DNA from: CAXXFQ01 sp963674475
GTDB lineage: Bacteria > Planctomycetota > Planctomycetia > Pirellulales > Thermoguttaceae
DNA: 64,000 bases
NCBI GenBank assembly: GCA_963674475.2
Contig: CAXXFQ010000019.1
Location: forward strand, 558,001-622,000
Reading direction: 5' to 3'
Under the pieces are notes generated by a model. That model was not told where the DNA came from, made no database searches, and was given only the letters and a program-made list of their open reading frames with translations. A program made the translations under genes and the position numbers. Below are positions 9,114-17,836 of the stretch, piece after piece; the stretch's first letter is position 1, and each line of letters starts with the position of its first letter.

Positions 9114-10661
9114 ATGGGCAAAGAGACCAAAATTGGATTGTCCATTATCGGATGTCTCGTTCTTATTCTCACGGGGGTTTTGGCCTATCGATTCGTGGGA
9201 AAGGGAAGCGGTCCCGAGAAGATCGCCAATTCCGAAAATCCCGAAGCGGCGGCCAATGCGGATATAGCCAAGAAGGGCCCTGCCGATTCGTCAAAAGCGG
9301 CCGCTTTGGCAAAGAAAAACGGCGCAAAACCGTTTGTTTCCAAGCCCCCTACTGTGGTTCCGGAGACGAATCGATCTCGTTCCAACCTGGGGCAGAATCT
9401 TTGGGCCAGCTTGGCTGACAATAAGAAAAACGACGCAACTGTTCCGTCCCCTCATTCCAACCCCAATCGCTCGGCGCCTGGGAATGGGGCAAATTTGAAG
9501 ACCGACGGTTCGCAAAGATCGGTCACGGTGACGGCGTCCCCCTTGGCTCCTTGGAAGTCGTCTCCTTCGACGTTGGACGTCAAGGCGTCGGATCCTTTTC
9601 TCGCCAGGAGTAGTCGAGGAGATTATCCTTCCGGCACCGAGTCAAAGACCAACCTCCCCGCTCCGCCCAACTTCCAACGTGGTGGGACGCAGCTGAGCCC
9701 GTATCAACCTTACGGATCGGCATCGCCGAGGGTGAATTCGGTAGCGACCGAAAAGCGTCCGGGCGGCAACACCGTTTTGCCCGGGATGAAAACAACCCCG
9801 GATAACGCTCACCCGAGTTCGAATCGTGCGGCCACTTATCCGGGAGGATCGCTCCGACAGCCGGCCGGATCACCTAACCATCTAAGCGGCGCACCGCAAG
9901 GGACTCGCCAATCGACCGGAATTTACAATACCTACCGACCCAGTCAATCGACGGGCGGGTCTTCTTATACCAATTCTCCTTCGAACTATTCTGCCCCTCC
10001 GCAATCGGCTTCTTCGAATTCCTATCGTGCTTCCGCTTCGCCCGATCAGGGTTCTTCATGGAGAAACACCGGAGTCAACGGGAATCCGTTGAGCGGCCAG
10101 ATCGGTTCCTCGGGCAACAGTGCCATGGCAGGCAGTCGTTCCTCGTTCGATCCGTCGGCCCGGCGTGGCGATGGAACCTATGTCGTTCAGCCGGGGGACA
10201 GCTTTTGGACGATTTCCGAACGGCTCTACGGCACGGGGGCCTATTTCCGCGCCTTGGCCGAACACAATCAGGCCCGTTGTCTCGATCCGAGCCGACTCAA
10301 GGTGGGGGAAACGCTTTCGGCACCGGGGATCGCCGAATTGGAGCGGGATTACTCGGCCCTCTGTCCCAGTTCGAAGCGGCGTGATATGGCTCGCCGTCGG
10401 GCCACGACGATGGAGGCCTCGCCCCGTTATGCCGGTGGAGGCGGCGGGCAGATCTATACCGTCCAGGCCGGCGACACGCTGTTTGACATCGCCCAATACG
10501 AGCTTGGCGAAGGTCGACGTTGGCTGGAGATCTACGACCTCAATCGCAATCTGCTCCGAGAGGATTACGACTATCTGGTGCCCGGGATGAAATTGCAACT
10601 TCCCGCGACCGGCGCCAAAGGGATGACGCAAATCCCCACGCAGCAACACTCATACCGATAG
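9114..10661 (+). CDS. Membrane-anchored double-LysM protein
   Basis: 515 residues. Started at the ATG at 9114, preceded at 9 bases by AAGGAG; upstream in-frame starts lack this. Residues 7-27 (IGLSIIGCLVLILTGVLAYRF) form one membrane anchor. Then about 310 residues of Ser/Pro/Asn/Gly-rich linker follow, likely disordered. Two LysM domains end the protein: one begins TYVVQPGDSFWTISERLYG, the second IYTVQAGDTLFDIAQYELG; the C-terminus is PGMKLQLPATG plus a short tail. LysM binds N-acetylglucosamine-containing glycans, so a peptidoglycan- or glycan-tethering role is likely. The linker length should let it span the periplasm. Last gene of the + cluster, convergent with the FGGY kinase. Confidence 0.83.
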   Translation: MGKETKIGLSIIGCLVLILTGVLAYRFVGKGSGPEKIANSENPEAAANADIAKKGPADSSKAAALAKKNGAKPFVSKPPTVVPETNRSRSNLGQNLWASLADNKKNDATVPSPHSNPNRSAPGNGANLKTDGSQRSVTVTASPLAPWKSSPSTLDVKASDPFLARSSRGDYPSGTESKTNLPAPPNFQRGGTQLSPYQPYGSASPRVNSVATEKRPGGNTVLPGMKTTPDNAHPSSNRAATYPGGSLRQPAGSPNHLSGAPQGTRQSTGIYNTYRPSQSTGGSSYTNSPSNYSAPPQSASSNSYRASASPDQGSSWRNTGVNGNPLSGQIGSSGNSAMAGSRSSFDPSARRGDGTYVVQPGDSFWTISERLYGTGAYFRALAEHNQARCLDPSRLKVGETLSAPGIAELERDYSALCPSSKRRDMARRRATTMEASPRYAGGGGGQIYTVQAGDTLFDIAQYELGEGRRWLEIYDLNRNLLREDYDYLVPGMKLQLPATGAKGMTQIPTQQHSYR

Positions 10662-10693
10662 AAACGACCCGCAGCCAGTTTTTTTGCAGGCCG

Positions 10694-12235
10694 CTAACCG
10701 TTGTGCGAAAACCGGACCAGACGGTCGAAAATCCCACGCTGGTCAAGCGAGGCGTAGGTCGTCGCGAAGGTTTCGTATAGTTCCTCGTAGAGACGATGAC
10801 GCTCCGGGTCCGGTTCGATTTGACCGGTGACGTGAACGGCCGCGTCGGTCGCCTCGTGGATCGAGCCGTACACCCCTGCCCCGACACCGCCCAAAAGGGC
10901 CGCGCCCAAACAGGTCGACTCCTCACACTGGGTCCGCGCGACCGGGATCCCGTAGATGTCGGCCTGAATCTGGTTCCAAAGGGGACTTTTCGTCGCCCCG
11001 CCGCCGATCCGTAGCGAATCGACTTTCTGTCCCGCGTCGAGCCAGGTCTGGATCAGGTCGCGGATTTCCAGCGTCACCCCTTCCATCACGGCCCGGGCCA
11101 GATCGGCCCGACGATGGGCAAACGACAGACCGACGAACGCGCCGCGGGCGTTGCTGTTCCAGTGGGGCGAGGCGGCCGTGGCCAGGTAGGGCAAGAAGAG
11201 CAAGCCCTGACAGCCCGGCGCGGCCGAGGCGGCCAGATCATTCAGCGCCGCGAAGCCGTTCGGGTTTCCTTCCGCTTCAAAACCGTTGCCCGCGCCCACC
11301 TCGTCACGGAACCATCGGTAGGCGCTTGCCGCCGCGTTGGTCAGCCCTTCGATTTCCCATAGTCCGGGGACCGCGTGGTTGGTGCTCATCATCCCGCCGA
11401 AGCCGGGGACCGGTTGATCGGTTGCCAGGATCGCCATGCCGCATGTCCCTAACGTAACGGTCCCGATTCCCGACTCGACCGCCCCCATTCCGATAGCACT
11501 GCAGTTCTGGTCCCCTGCCCCGACACAGACCGGCGTGCCGACGGCGAATCCGGTATGCTCGGCCACCTCGGGGGTGATTTCGCCCACCTGGGTTCCCGCG
11601 GCGATCGGCGGCCCGAACTGCTCGGGGCTCACGTCGAACTGCTCCAGAAGCGTTTCGCTCCACCGCACCCGCGCGACGTCCCACACGCCGTAGAAGACGG
11701 TCGAGCTGAGATCGGTATAAAAATCGTCCGCGCCGAACGCCTTCAAGACGACGCCCGACATCTGGGCGAACCGGGCCGTTTTGGCGTAAAGCTCCGGTTC
11801 GTGACGACGCATCCAGAGCATCTTGCTGATGACCCAGGTCGTGCCCAACGGCAACCCACTAATCCGGTAGTATTCCTCGGCGTCGATTTTTTGACGAAGC
11901 TCTTCGATCTCCGCGCCACAGCGGGCGTCTTGCCACGAGATCGAACGTCGGACCGGATGCCCTCTGTCATCGACCGGACAGGTGACCGACCGTTGGGTCG
12001 AGATACCGATCGAGGCGATTTCTTTCGGATCGATCTGAGCCTCGGCGATTGCCAGACGGGCGACCTCCATTGCCCGGTCGAGGATTTCTCCCTGGTCCTG
12101 CTCGACCCACCCCGGGTGCGGATACGACGCGCCGTATTCCCGGTAGGCCCCGGCCACGACGTTTCCGCCAAAGTCGAACAGCATGCAACGGGCACCCATC
12201 GTGCCGATATCCAGTCCTGCCAGGTAACGGGCCAT
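10694..12235 (-). CDS. FGGY-family carbohydrate kinase (xylulokinase-like)
   Basis: 513 residues, full length for the family. The N-terminal phosphate-1 motif of the ASKHA fold is LAGLDIGTMGARCMLFD; SIGISTQ and SWQDAR follow. The adenosine-binding region is LRIGGGATKSPLWNQIQADI and the signature near the C-terminus is CEESTCLGAALLGGVGAG. Closest in look to xylulokinases, but FGGY specificity cannot be read reliably from sequence. GAGG lies 9 bases before the ATG at 12235. Last gene of a tightly spaced minus-strand set (66 bases after deoC), so it probably phosphorylates the sugar or triose that the adjacent aldolases and GldA-type enzyme make or use. Confidence 0.85.
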   Translation of the reverse strand: MARYLAGLDIGTMGARCMLFDFGGNVVAGAYREYGASYPHPGWVEQDQGEILDRAMEVARLAIAEAQIDPKEIASIGISTQRSVTCPVDDRGHPVRRSISWQDARCGAEIEELRQKIDAEEYYRISGLPLGTTWVISKMLWMRRHEPELYAKTARFAQMSGVVLKAFGADDFYTDLSSTVFYGVWDVARVRWSETLLEQFDVSPEQFGPPIAAGTQVGEITPEVAEHTGFAVGTPVCVGAGDQNCSAIGMGAVESGIGTVTLGTCGMAILATDQPVPGFGGMMSTNHAVPGLWEIEGLTNAAASAYRWFRDEVGAGNGFEAEGNPNGFAALNDLAASAAPGCQGLLFLPYLATAASPHWNSNARGAFVGLSFAHRRADLARAVMEGVTLEIRDLIQTWLDAGQKVDSLRIGGGATKSPLWNQIQADIYGIPVARTQCEESTCLGAALLGGVGAGVYGSIHEATDAAVHVTGQIEPDPERHRLYEELYETFATTYASLDQRGIFDRLVRFSHNG

Positions 12236-12301
12236 CGGGGGACCTCTTTTTGAGTGGGAGAAAAAAGTGTCGACGGTCTTGCTAGAAGTTGCCCATGAAA
12301 A

Positions 12302-13015
12302 TTATCCGCCGAGTAGCCCGGCCTTTTTGACGGCGGCCAACCCTTCGACGATCTCGACCCCGGCACGCGTGCCGATCCGCTCGGCCCCGGCCATGAGGAA
12401 CATGATCGCGTTTTGCGGTCGGGGGAATTTCACGCCGGCGACCTTCAACTTGGCATTGGATCCTTTGATTGCGTCGCGCATCACCAACAGTTGTTCGAGC
12501 GAGGGGCCATCGAACTGACCGGTCGACGTCTTGACGTACTGGACTCCCGCTTCGACCGCCATTTGGCACGCTTCGGTAATCTGCTGGTCTGACAGGAAGC
12601 AGACGTCGAGAATGAGTTTGGTGACCGCGTCCCCGGCCGCCTCGACAAACGTTCGCAGCTCTTCGCGGATTACGTCGTGACGACCGTCCTTCATCGCGCC
12701 CATGTTCATGACCAGATCGACCGCCGTGCAGCCGCGCCGAACGGCGTCCTCGACCTCGAACGCCTTGACCGACGCCGGCGCCGAGCCAAACGGGAAGGCA
12801 ATTCCCGTGCCGATTTCGATCTCGGGGAACTCGGCCAGCTCTTCCTTGACGATCGGGGCCCAGTAGGCGCTGCTGGTGTAGAAGGCGGCAAACCGGTATT
12901 GACGAGCCACCGCGCACCCTTCGCGAATCGTCGCTTCCTGCGTGTCTTTGGGCAGGATCGAAAAGTCGATCGTGCGGGCCAGGGTTTTTTCATCGAGATT
13001 TTTGATATCGATCAT
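12302..13015 (-). CDS. deoC: DeoC-type aldolase (deoxyribose-phosphate aldolase family)
   Basis: 237 residues from the ATG at 13015 (MIDIKNLDEKTLARTID); the frame continues upstream but without family similarity. The Schiff-base lysine motif is VKTSTGQ and the second conserved lysine lies in KLKVAGVKFPRPQ. VDLVMNMGAM matches the family's DxVxNxG segment. Class I aldolases of this family cleave 2-deoxyribose 5-phosphate to acetaldehyde and glyceraldehyde 3-phosphate, but clustered homologues can act on other substrates. The GQ after the KTST motif and the overall divergence leave the substrate open. Sits between the PHP and FGGY genes, 83 and 66 bases apart. Confidence 0.82.
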   Translation of the reverse strand: MIDIKNLDEKTLARTIDFSILPKDTQEATIREGCAVARQYRFAAFYTSSAYWAPIVKEELAEFPEIEIGTGIAFPFGSAPASVKAFEVEDAVRRGCTAVDLVMNMGAMKDGRHDVIREELRTFVEAAGDAVTKLILDVCFLSDQQITEACQMAVEAGVQYVKTSTGQFDGPSLEQLLVMRDAIKGSNAKLKVAGVKFPRPQNAIMFLMAGAERIGTRAGVEIVEGLAAVKKAGLLGG

Positions 13016-13098
13016 TGAGGAAAAGGCCTTCGTATTGGATTTTTGGTTTTTTGATTTTTTGGTTGTTGGCAAAAGGGGGCAAAGGAATCGCCGATGTA

Positions 13099-14043
13099 TC
13101 ACGCCAGCGGCGTTGCTTCGAACTCCCCGACCGTCAAGCCGCATTCGCCGAGGTAACGGACTTTCGCGCTTGCTTTCTTATGGTCGGCGTGGTAGTCCGA
13201 TCCGCCACTGATGAACGTGACTTGGTCGCCGTAGCGCGAACGAACCTCCGCTTCAATCGCCTCGGGAGTCATGGAGCCTTTGTAGGAGGTTTTATCGTAT
13301 GTGTATCGGGCTTCGATCCCGTCGAGCCCTGCGTCGATCAGGCGCTCGATATAAGCGTGCCGCGTCGAGGGGCGGCCTTCGACGTCGATCATCTCGTCGA
13401 TCAGGTACGGATGGGCCAAAACGGCGATGCCGCCACAGGTGTGGATCAGCCGAATCGCGTCGACCGGATCGATCTTTCGACGCGGAAGGTTCAGCGTCGG
13501 ATTGTCACGGACCATCAATTTCGCCTCGCTCCAACCGGGCGCGTGACCACGGGCCGCCATCGCTTCGAAAACCTGTTTCCGTTGCACTTCGTCCGGACAC
13601 CGTGTTCGCGGGTTTCCCTCGGGATCGGTGTAGTTCAAAATGTCCCGTTCCCAGTCGACCGGCATCCCCAACTCGGTCAGCTTCTCGCATAGGGCCCGGT
13701 ACGCGTTCGACTTGCTCTCCTTGGCCGCTTGGATTTCGGCCGCCAGTTCTGCATGGTCCCAGTCCATTCGGTAGCCGCAGATGTGGACGTCGTCGACCAG
13801 TGTATCGCAGGAGAACTCGTACCCCGGCAGGAGTTTGATCCCTTGTTCGGCCGCATATTGGACAGCCGGTTTCCCGCCGATTTCTCGCAGCGGATCAATG
13901 TCGTGGTCGGTGATCGCGATCGCGTGCATCCCGAGCGACGCGGCCCGCTCGATAAGTTCTTCAGGCGTGTCGTTGCCGTCGGAGCGGGTGGTGTGGCAAT
14001 GCAGGTCGCAGGGAAATCGACCTTCGAGTTCATTGGAGGACAC
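13099..14043 (-). CDS. PHP-domain phosphoesterase
   Basis: 314 residues. I prefer the GTG at 14043, which has AAGGA about 10 bases upstream, over another GTG 7 codons earlier with no such box. The metal-site motifs of PHP proteins are present: DLHCHTTRSDG at the N-terminus, ITDHD, LPGYEFSC, VLAHP in the second half and GSDYHADH near the end. PHP domains hydrolyse phosphoesters with a trinuclear metal centre (histidinol-phosphate phosphatase, 5'-phosphate phosphatases, nucleases). Inside this aldolase/kinase operon a sugar-phosphate phosphatase activity is plausible, by context only. Confidence 0.8.
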   Translation of the reverse strand: MSSNELEGRFPCDLHCHTTRSDGNDTPEELIERAASLGMHAIAITDHDIDPLREIGGKPAVQYAAEQGIKLLPGYEFSCDTLVDDVHICGYRMDWDHAELAAEIQAAKESKSNAYRALCEKLTELGMPVDWERDILNYTDPEGNPRTRCPDEVQRKQVFEAMAARGHAPGWSEAKLMVRDNPTLNLPRRKIDPVDAIRLIHTCGGIAVLAHPYLIDEMIDVEGRPSTRHAYIERLIDAGLDGIEARYTYDKTSYKGSMTPEAIEAEVRSRYGDQVTFISGGSDYHADHKKASAKVRYLGECGLTVGEFEATPLA

Positions 14044-14121
14044 GGGGATTTTTTCCTTGTTCACAAAATCGTTTTCGGATTGGATTCGAAGCGAAGGATT
14101 GGTTGGCTACCGGTTCGTTTT

Positions 14122-14976
14122 TTACGCGCGTCCGGCGCTTCCCAATAGTTCCATGTACTCGCAGACCATCGTGACCAACTTCGAGCGGGTTTCGTCGAGC
14201 AACTTTAACGGATTGTATTCGGTCCGGTGCGATTCAATGTAACCGAACATCGCGTCGATCATTGTCTGTTTGATCTGGGTCGAGACGTTGAACTTCGACC
14301 CGCCGGCGGCGACCAGCTTTTGGACCGTTTCCGGCGGCAGGCCCGTCCCGCCGTGAACGACCAGCGGGTAGTCGACCGCCGCGGAGATTTCGGCCAGGGT
14401 ATCGATGTTCAGACGCGGTTTGACCTTGTAGAAACCGTGGGCCGTTCCGATCGCCGGGGCGAGAAAATCGATCCCGCTTTGACGCTGGAACTCGATCGCC
14501 TCGTCGGCGGTCGTGTAAATCGCGTCGTCCTGATTGATGACGATATCGTCCTCGACTCCGGCCACCACGCCGATCTCCCCTTCGACCGAGACGCCGTTGC
14601 CATGGGCCAGTTCGACCACCTCGCGGGTCTGCCGGACGTTTTCGTCAAACGGCAGATGCGATCCGTCGAACATGACCGAATTGTAGCCCGAGGCAATCGC
14701 CTCGGCGATCACTTTGACGTCCTTGCCGTGGTCCAGATGCAACGCGACGGGAACCGAACTTTTTTCGGCGATCACCCGCGCGATGCCGACCAGTTTGACG
14801 ATCCCGAAATGGTTGATCACGCCGGAGGAGGTTTGGAGCATCACCGGCGAGCCGCTCCGTTCGGCCGCTTCGACCACCGTTTCGGCCGTCGTGTAATCGA
14901 CGAAGTTGAACGCCCCGACCGCATAGCCGTTTTCTCTCGCGTCCAGAAGCATCTGCTTGGGGTTGACCAGAGACAT
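14122..14976 (-). CDS. Class II fructose/tagatose-bisphosphate aldolase-like protein
   Basis: 284 residues, usual length. Zinc-site residues of class II aldolases are visible: LHLDHGKD with the DH pair, GEIGVVAGVEDD, AIGTAHGFYKV and VVHGGTGLP. The GFNSVMFDGS-type motif reads GYNSVMFDGSHLPF. These enzymes condense dihydroxyacetone phosphate with an aldehyde. Similar in look to the KbaY/GatY/FbaA group; substrate undecided. AAAGGA lies 6-7 bases before the ATG at 14976. An upstream inverted repeat (15007-15043) sits in the 211-base gap from gldA. Confidence 0.87.
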   Translation of the reverse strand: MSLVNPKQMLLDARENGYAVGAFNFVDYTTAETVVEAAERSGSPVMLQTSSGVINHFGIVKLVGIARVIAEKSSVPVALHLDHGKDVKVIAEAIASGYNSVMFDGSHLPFDENVRQTREVVELAHGNGVSVEGEIGVVAGVEDDIVINQDDAIYTTADEAIEFQRQSGIDFLAPAIGTAHGFYKVKPRLNIDTLAEISAAVDYPLVVHGGTGLPPETVQKLVAAGGSKFNVSTQIKQTMIDAMFGYIESHRTEYNPLKLLDETRSKLVTMVCEYMELLGSAGRA

Positions 14977-15006
14977 GGTTGTCCTTTCGTATATGTTTTG
15001 ATATGT

Positions 15007-15043
15007 GCCGGCCGGTTTTTTGATGTTGACGAACTCGGCCGGC
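15007..15043 (-). other. Inverted repeat in the operon leader of the class II aldolase
   Basis: Perfect 8-bp arms GCCGGCCG (15007-15014) and CGGCCGGC (15036-15043) with a 21-base spacer, 31 bases upstream of the aldolase ATG. There is no U-tract after it on the transcribed strand, so it looks like an mRNA processing or stability stem rather than a terminator. Confidence 0.45.
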
Positions 15044-15187
15044 GAACCAGGGTATCTGTTGAGAGGCTGTCCGCAAAGGGTTTTCGACCATTTCGAACTT
15101 GGTTCGCTCTGTCGGGAAAAATCCAGGCGAGCCGTCCTCTTCGAAACAGTTCGAGATCCTGCGAGCGAAGGTGGTTTTTTCTTTTCG

Positions 15188-16303
15188 CTAGACTTCGAAG
15201 ATTCGTTTCCGTTCGCGCCCGAGGCAATCGGCCGACCGCATCGCGTCGACGATTCGTGCCGAGCTGATCGGGAACGGGTGGTTGCGGGTCAACGAACCTT
15301 CGGCGGCACAAAAGTCCCCGATTTCTTTCAGACGTTCGTCCGAAATCCCTTCGAGGCCCAGGTCGTCGAACGTCACCGGAAGCCCCAGCACGATTTCGAA
15401 ATCGACGATCTCTTGCCGGTGCCACGGGTCCATCTCGTCGTCGAGGCACAATTGGGTCACGATCCCGAAAGCGACCTTGTGACCGTGCATGAGGCCCTTT
15501 TCGTGGCACTCGTGGAAGTTCGATAGAAGGTTTCCGACGTCGTGGGCACAGGCCAGACCGACGCTCTCGAACCCGACGCCCGAAAGCAGGACGTTCGCCT
15601 CCACGACCTTTTCGACCGCGGGGGTGACCAGATGATTTTTGACGTCGCGACGCGCGTCGAGGCCGAAATCCATGATCGTCTTGAAGCTCAACTCGGCCCA
15701 TGCCAGCGCGGCCATCGTGGCGTGGGCGCCGACGAAATTCTTGCCGCGAGATTTCTGGACCGCTTCGGCTTCGATCCAGGTGGCCAGCGCGTCGCCCATG
15801 CCGGCGACGAACGTGTGGACCGGCGCTTGGACGATCACTTCGGTGTCGACCAGGACCATGTCGGGGTTGAAGGGCCACATGTCGAACCCTTCGTAGTTCC
15901 CTTGCTCGTCGTACCAGACCGAGCAGGCGCTGGTCGGCGAATCGGTCGAGGCGATCGTCGGGCAGGAGACCATTCCCGCGCCCGCGTCGCTGGCGGCCCC
16001 TTTGGCCACGTCGAGCGCTTTCCCGCCGCCGAACGCGACGATCATGGACGCCTGGTTTTCTGAGAGAAGTTGGGCCGCTTCGGCACGCGATTTTTGGGTC
16101 GATTCGCCCGGGAAGTCGTACTCGAAGACCTCGATTCCCGCTTCGGCGAAACTCGCAAGCACCCGATCGCCGACGATCTGTCGAACGGTCGAATCCCAAA
16201 GCACGACGGCCTTGGTTCCAAGAGATCGGACGGTCGCTCCCACGTCATGGAGGAGCCCCGGACCTTGAACGTAACGGCGCGGAGATACAATCGCTTTTTT
16301 CAT
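15188..16303 (-). CDS. gldA: Glycerol dehydrogenase-type iron-containing alcohol dehydrogenase
   Basis: 371 residues, same length class as E. coli GldA. Shared blocks include VAFGGGKALDVAKG (NAD binding), CPTIASTDSPTSACSVWYD, NPDMVLVDTEVIVQAPV, FVAGMGDALATWIEAEA, and the metal-ligand histidine segments CAHDVGNLL and LMHGHKVAFG. GldA interconverts glycerol and dihydroxyacetone with NAD; relatives use hydroxyacetone or other small ketols. GGAGG sits 9 bases before the ATG at 16303. With two aldolases and a kinase downstream, it may supply or remove a C3 ketose or polyol in the pathway. Confidence 0.85.
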   Translation of the reverse strand: MKKAIVSPRRYVQGPGLLHDVGATVRSLGTKAVVLWDSTVRQIVGDRVLASFAEAGIEVFEYDFPGESTQKSRAEAAQLLSENQASMIVAFGGGKALDVAKGAASDAGAGMVSCPTIASTDSPTSACSVWYDEQGNYEGFDMWPFNPDMVLVDTEVIVQAPVHTFVAGMGDALATWIEAEAVQKSRGKNFVGAHATMAALAWAELSFKTIMDFGLDARRDVKNHLVTPAVEKVVEANVLLSGVGFESVGLACAHDVGNLLSNFHECHEKGLMHGHKVAFGIVTQLCLDDEMDPWHRQEIVDFEIVLGLPVTFDDLGLEGISDERLKEIGDFCAAEGSLTRNHPFPISSARIVDAMRSADCLGRERKRIFEV

Positions 16304-16569
16304 GACTTCAGTCCTCCCTTTTTCTCTTTATCTCTTTAGGGGGAAAGTCTTTACCGGTTTTCGAATCGACCGGCAAGATTTTTGGTTGGATGAGACCAAA
16401 CAGGATCAAGGCGCCCCCCGGGTTGATTTCATCTACGGGACACCCAAGACGTTTATCCTACCGGAGCGCTTCGCCGGTTGTCAAGCCAAGGAGAGGGAGG
16501 GAGTATTTTTTTCCCATTGGGCCGAGTGCCCTATTCGGGATTCGCTTCTCGAAGCATCGTTTTGACGGC

Positions 16570-17580
16570 TCAGGGGGCCAACGCCGAGTGGATCGCTTTG
16601 AGTTGTCGCATGTGGGCTTCGGAAATCGCGCCGATCGGTCCCTTCTCGGGATCCCAGTTGGGGCCCACGTCGAGCGTCACCGCGCCCCCTCGGTCCGTGG
16701 CGGTGCGGATCCATTTGGCCCACGATTCGTCTGGATGACGGGGTTCCCGTTTTCCCCAGCTGGACCCGAGGTAGGTCAGGGCATGCCACTGAGACCCGTC
16801 GACCCAGCGCGAGGTCGGCAGGACGGTAAACGGTTTGGTCAACTCTCCGGCCGTATAATCTTCGGCCTGGGTGTATCGGATCAGCTTGACGCCCGGGTTG
16901 AACGTGACGATCGCCTGCGGGTTGCCGCGTCGGACGGCGTCCTTGTAAGTCTGGGCGATCGCTTCGTTGAAATGGATACGCTCGTAGCCACCGTCGAACC
17001 ACCAACCGGACACCTGGTCGCCGTAACGGTCTGACCAGTAATGGATGACTGCGGCCCATTTCCGGGCGAATTCCAGATCGATCGGTTGGTCTTTCGGGCT
17101 GGCGGGCAATCCGAACGCCTTTTGGGCACGCGGATCGCGGTTGGGCGTCTGGCAAGGCAGATAGAGCATCAGGCGTATCCCTTTTTGGGCCAGGGCCCGA
17201 GAAAGCTCCAGGGGCAAATCCCGTTTCGAACACCGCTGGCCCGGTGCGTAGCCGGTCTGTTGGTCGTAAACGGCGTTCGGCGCGTTGAAATAGCCCGAGT
17301 TTTGGCCCAAGGTAAGCACGAAGTACCCTGCTCCGACCACTTCAAGCTGATCGGCCAGTTTCTCGACATCGAACCGCTCGACCAGAGCCAGCGTTTCCTC
17401 GTTGTCGGGCAGTAAATGCATGAAGACCCCGTATCGGGCGTTTTTCATCCAATCGGTCCGATGAGCATCGGTCGCCTGTTTTGCAGAGCCAGTCGGGGTC
17501 TCGTCCGCCGAAATCGGTGCGGTCAAAAGAAGCGAGCAAAGCAACCCCGTAAGCACGGCGGGAAAGCGGGAGGTCGTCAT
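16570..17580 (-). CDS. Secreted GH29-type alpha-L-fucosidase-like protein
   Basis: 336 residues from the ATG at 17580; a GTG 15 codons upstream has no ribosome binding site and hides the signal peptide. Signal peptide FPAVLTGLLCSLLLTAPISA. The catalytic-domain start WMKNARYGVFMHLLP and the QVSGWWFDGGY segment match the GH29 barrel, where the Asp after WW/WF is the nucleophile. At about 310 mature residues it keeps the barrel but lacks the usual C-terminal beta-sandwich. It may be a divergent, single-domain member, so activity is uncertain. Leads a minus-strand set with gldA 266 bases downstream. Confidence 0.7.
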   Translation of the reverse strand: MTTSRFPAVLTGLLCSLLLTAPISADETPTGSAKQATDAHRTDWMKNARYGVFMHLLPDNEETLALVERFDVEKLADQLEVVGAGYFVLTLGQNSGYFNAPNAVYDQQTGYAPGQRCSKRDLPLELSRALAQKGIRLMLYLPCQTPNRDPRAQKAFGLPASPKDQPIDLEFARKWAAVIHYWSDRYGDQVSGWWFDGGYERIHFNEAIAQTYKDAVRRGNPQAIVTFNPGVKLIRYTQAEDYTAGELTKPFTVLPTSRWVDGSQWHALTYLGSSWGKREPRHPDESWAKWIRTATDRGGAVTLDVGPNWDPEKGPIGAISEAHMRQLKAIHSALAP

Positions 17581-17836
17581 GGGAAATTTTTCCAGCGTTG
17601 AAAGGAGGGATTTTTCGGGGGGCACGACAGGGGCAAGAGCGTGTTCTTACACGCTCCACCTATTGTACCGTAGGGGAATTCCCTTTTGCAATAGGCATGA
17701 AATGCGATATCAAGGCCATCGGGGAGGCATTCCGGTCAAGATTTTTTCGCCCCCCCTGCCCTGCCCTCTTGGTTTTTCCTGGCGGTTTTTTAAGCGTTTC
17801 CAGCTTTGATGTAAAGGGTTTCTTGCGGCCGATTGT

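Noticed and set aside
14841..16199. A 452-codon minus-strand open frame overlapping gldA and the aldolase start
   Set aside because: It is an Arg/Gly/Pro-rich shadow of gldA in another frame; gldA has full family motifs.
10694..17580. Microcompartment-based fucose/rhamnose pathway as known from planctomycetes
   Set aside because: No shell-protein (BMC) gene or lactaldehyde-processing set is visible in the window.
17674..17683. 10-bp palindrome GGGAATTCCC upstream of the fucosidase-like gene
   Set aside because: A single short palindrome with no second copy or promoter overlap; likely chance.
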